A DNA stretch of 31,719 nt from Rhizophagus sp. LPA8_4_AMF (lineage: Eukaryota; Glomeromycota; Glomeromycetes; Glomerales; Glomeraceae). The DNA lies in NCBI GenBank assembly GCA_021464525.1, contig JADRCO010000523.1:1-31719 (forward strand), read 5' to 3'. This document shows, piece by piece, positions 28,602 to 31,719 of this stretch (positions are counted from its first letter, which is position 1; each line of letters starts with the position of its first letter). The notes beneath the pieces are model-generated. The model was not told where the DNA came from and did not search any database. It was given only the letters and a program-made list of their open reading frames with translations. The position numbers were made by a program, and so were the translations under genes.

Positions 28602-31600
28602 GATTTCGTTAATAGTAAGAACTGTAAGGAATCTGTGAACTGAATTAAGTTAATTCAACTTTATAAATTATTCTGATTGGATAAAAGATTTGATGGTGTA
28701 CAACTATTGCTGCTGCGGCGATAAATTCAGAATTTTTTTTTTTTTTTAAATAAATATATAAAAATAATATTGTAAATATCTACTATCAAACTAAAAACTA
28801 TCAAACAACGGATGAGTATTATATATTGTTTTGATGATATCGCATATACATTTTGAGGTGCAATGATGTAATCATTTTACGGGGAATTCTTTATTTGCAT
28901 TATCTGTATCATAACAAAGAAGATAGAATTTCGGTTCGAGATTCCATTTGTATCATCTATATTTATTTATATTATTTATTTATTATCAGTCCATCTAAAG
29001 TTTACCCTCCTTTAACGAGATCAAATTCATTGAAAAAATCAAAAATGTAAATTTAAAATGAAAAAAAGGTTGATTTAAGGTTAAATCTGCATATTATTTA
29101 TTATTTTTTTTTGAAACAAGATTAGATCGTAATTCGGATTAAAATTTTATTTAAAATCTTGTACTTTCAAGGGAATATTAAAAATCTTTTTAAATAATAA
29201 ATAGGAAATACCTTAATTTTAAAAATGGATAAATTAAATCCTTTAGGGAGTTGAAAGAGTTGAAAGGATTGAAAGAGTTGAAAAGTTATTATTGGATAAA
29301 TATTACTAATATTGAATAATATCGAGTACTATTAGTATAGTTGCTGTATTATTGGTAGTATCAGGTGCAACAAAAAAAATAAAAAAATCATGTCATTATG
29401 ATACTAATATGATAATCACATTTTTTATCACGAAAGATAATATATAAAAAAAAAAGAGTTCTATATTAGTTTAAACCGAATCAAAACCGAATTAAACCCA
29501 AATTGAACCTTCATTAAGTGAAAAATACCTTTCCATAAAAATAAAAGAAAAGAAAAAAAGTAAAGAAAAAAAGGGAGAAAAAATTTTAAATTTCATCCCC
29601 CTAAAAAAAAAAAAAAAACTTAGATTCGTAAGATAGTACTGTAATATATTTATTTCTTAATAATAAGTACATTTATTCTTACTCTTACATGAATGACTTT
29701 CAATGAATGAATGAAAAAAAAAATTTATTTATGTTTTTTTTTTCTTTAAGAATTACTTTATTTCGTTAATTCATTGATGATTTGTCAGAATTTAATCATG
29801 TTGTTTATTATTATCCAATATTAATTATTAATCATATATGCAAAAAAACTCATTTTCATTCTCCGATTATTAAAATACTAGATCCGATTCATCATGGTTA
29901 ATTTTTAATTTTTAAGAGAAATAGTAATTTTTTCACACGCAAAGATTAAATTAATTGCATAAATTTTGCAAAATAAAGGGAACAGGAGAAACCTTATTTT
30001 TATTTATTTAAAGATTACAAAAGATCTTCCTGATTGTCATTGATCCGTGTGGACGTCCCTTTGAGATACGCGTATAATGAATGAACTTTAAAAAAGATAC
30101 TATCTCATAAATGTATAAAATGAATAAAATGGTTCGAGAAATTGTTTTACAAACAAAGAAGAATAAAGATAACAAGAAATAAAAAGAAATTACTTAAAGG
30201 GGGATAAGATTATACGTACGCGTGTATGAAATTCCGTATCGAGTAATGTAAAAAAGAATTTGTGCATCCGCGTAAAAAAAGTTTTTTACACAAATAAATA
30301 AATTAAAGGAAACAAAACATGCCAAAGTTAGTCAAATCTCATTGAAGAAAACAAAACTGCGCAATGAAAAAAAAAAGACTGCAGGGGAATGGGAAATTCG
30401 CGTAAAAAAAAATTAATGATTGAACTTGAAAAAAGAGAACAAGAAACAAGTTATAACTTTAAATGCGACAGTTGGACCGCAATGGATAATTTTAACGGAA
30501 TCGCGCACTAATTTGGTGAAATTATTCTTTTCTTTTACTTTCTTGGATATTTACATAAGATTTTATTATTTACATGTTTACTTTATTATTTACAAGATTT
30601 GTTTTTAACTTTTGGAAAAAAATCATCATAAAATTAATTTTTTAATTTTCTTCAATTGTAAATAATATTTGTCGATCTAATAAACCATTGATTGATATAT
30701 GTGAAAAAAGTAATCTATGTGATGAACGCCACTCTTAAATCTCCGATATTTGAGGAAAAAATTAAAATTGTTTTTTTGAGTGGCGCAGAATTTAAAAGAA
30801 AGAGATTTTGATTTATCATTATATTGAAGAACAATGTCATATATTTAAATTCCAGTAATATATTAGGAATATACGGTATGTTAATACAATGTGAGATGGA
30901 ATTTTAACGCCATTTTGCATAAATATAATATATAATTTGGTAAAGATTTACATCGTGGTCTTTTGATATTAATGTGCGTGGCAAAACAATATTGTTCTAT
31001 TTTTCACTATTTGCGTCAACATTTTTCTAAAATATTGAATGAACCTTTAAATGTACAAACATTTTACTTCCTTGAAGAATTTTTTGAATAATGTTGAAAT
31101 TTTAAAATGTGTGTAACATTCGGTTTATTTAAGCATAACTTTGTTTGATCTACAATAAAAGTTATTATACTTTTAGGAAAACTGTGGCTAAACTTGCAGT
31201 CCATATTATAAATTAAGAAATGATATTCCTATGAACAATTATTTGTGGCTTTAACGTTAAACAATAGAATATATTTAATGATGCCATCCTTCTATATTCG
31301 AAAATACTTTAGAACATAAATGATTATTCGTAAAATATTTTAGAACATAATAATCATAATGATAAAATTTAATTATATTATATTAAAATTTAATATTTTA
31401 CCTTTTTCTTTTTAAGAAATTTTTAATCGATTACATGAAAAATATTAGAATTTTGTCTAATTTTCGAAACATTTTCTTTAGATTTTATTTCTTTAAATGT
31501 ATTTTCGCACTTTCCCTTTAGTATATTTATGAAACTCAATCGAAAAAAGATCATCAAGTCCCCCATGAAAATTCATTGTAAATAATCTGCTATATGTATA

Positions 31601-31719
31601 TGTACTTACATACAATATATTCAATATAGTAAAATATTTTAAAACGTAAATTAGAAAGATAAAGAAAAAAAAAAAAAAAAAAAAAGAGGTAAAAAAAAAT
31701 GAAAAATTTAAAAAATTTT
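28602..31719. other. Long gene-free AT-rich stretch
   Basis: No gene supported. A 10-bp minisatellite of GAGTTGAAAG type lies at 29248-29287. AAACCGAAT words repeat at about 29470-29500. A poly(A) run (about 31665-31685) lies close to the window end. A 31-codon ATG frame at 30416-30511 looks mildly coding-like but has no context. Confidence 0.5.
29248..29287. repeat. 10-bp minisatellite
   Basis: About four tandem units of GAGTTGAAAG/GGATTGAAAG. Confidence 0.65.

Noticed and set aside
30416-30511. 31-codon ATG frame with coding-like composition
   Set aside because: Too short, with no splice sites, promoter or recognised motif.

Overview
The window looks like nuclear DNA of an arbuscular mycorrhizal fungus (Glomeromycotina, most likely Rhizophagus). 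This is inferred from extreme A+T content, introns of about 70-105 bp with GT..AG ends, a Cys-x2-Cys-Asn-Gln-Pro-Asn motif that I associate with expanded Rhizophagus gene families, and many decayed transposon pieces. No rRNA, tRNA, CRISPR array or bacterial-type operon is visible. Nothing supports a retrovirus, LTR element or other capsid-bearing element.

Layout. 1-4.6 kb: gene-poor DNA with foldback repeats and several short, decayed coding remnants. 4.6-10.5 kb: mostly plain AT-rich DNA, with an intact-looking 220-bp Mutator-type MITE flanked by 9-bp direct repeats (8343-8580) and an 11-bp minisatellite (about 9487-9590). 10.57-12.13 kb: a well-formed gene with TATA box, 5'-UTR intron, one coding intron and poly(A) signal, encoding a 271-residue Cys-x2-Cys protein with an acidic tail. 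12.28-13.7 kb: a satellite array of about 68-bp monomers that forms a 136-bp dimeric higher-order repeat in its middle. 16.58-18.78 kb: a four-exon gene for a long coiled-coil protein of about 648 residues. 18.8-21.7 kb: simple repeats and foldbacks. 21.3-22.7 kb: coding remnants. 24.05-24.79 kb (minus strand): an intact, intronless basic/coiled-coil gene. 25.2-26.5 kb: a GC-richer island with hairpins, E-boxes and Lys/Arg-rich coding segments. 26.65-28.6 kb (minus strand): a decayed hAT DNA transposon. 28.6-31.7 kb: AT-rich DNA with nothing recognised.

The three confident host genes (11.06, 16.58 and 24.8 kb) lie far apart, each with its own flanking signals, so no joint pathway can be claimed. 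The signals most worth checking are the strong excess of CACGTG, nearly always as CACGTGA and partly carried by repeats; the higher-order satellite; the Mutator-type MITE; the Cys-motif gene; and the unrecognised Lys/Arg-rich coding island next to a very stable UUCG hairpin. All counts and alignments were made by eye.
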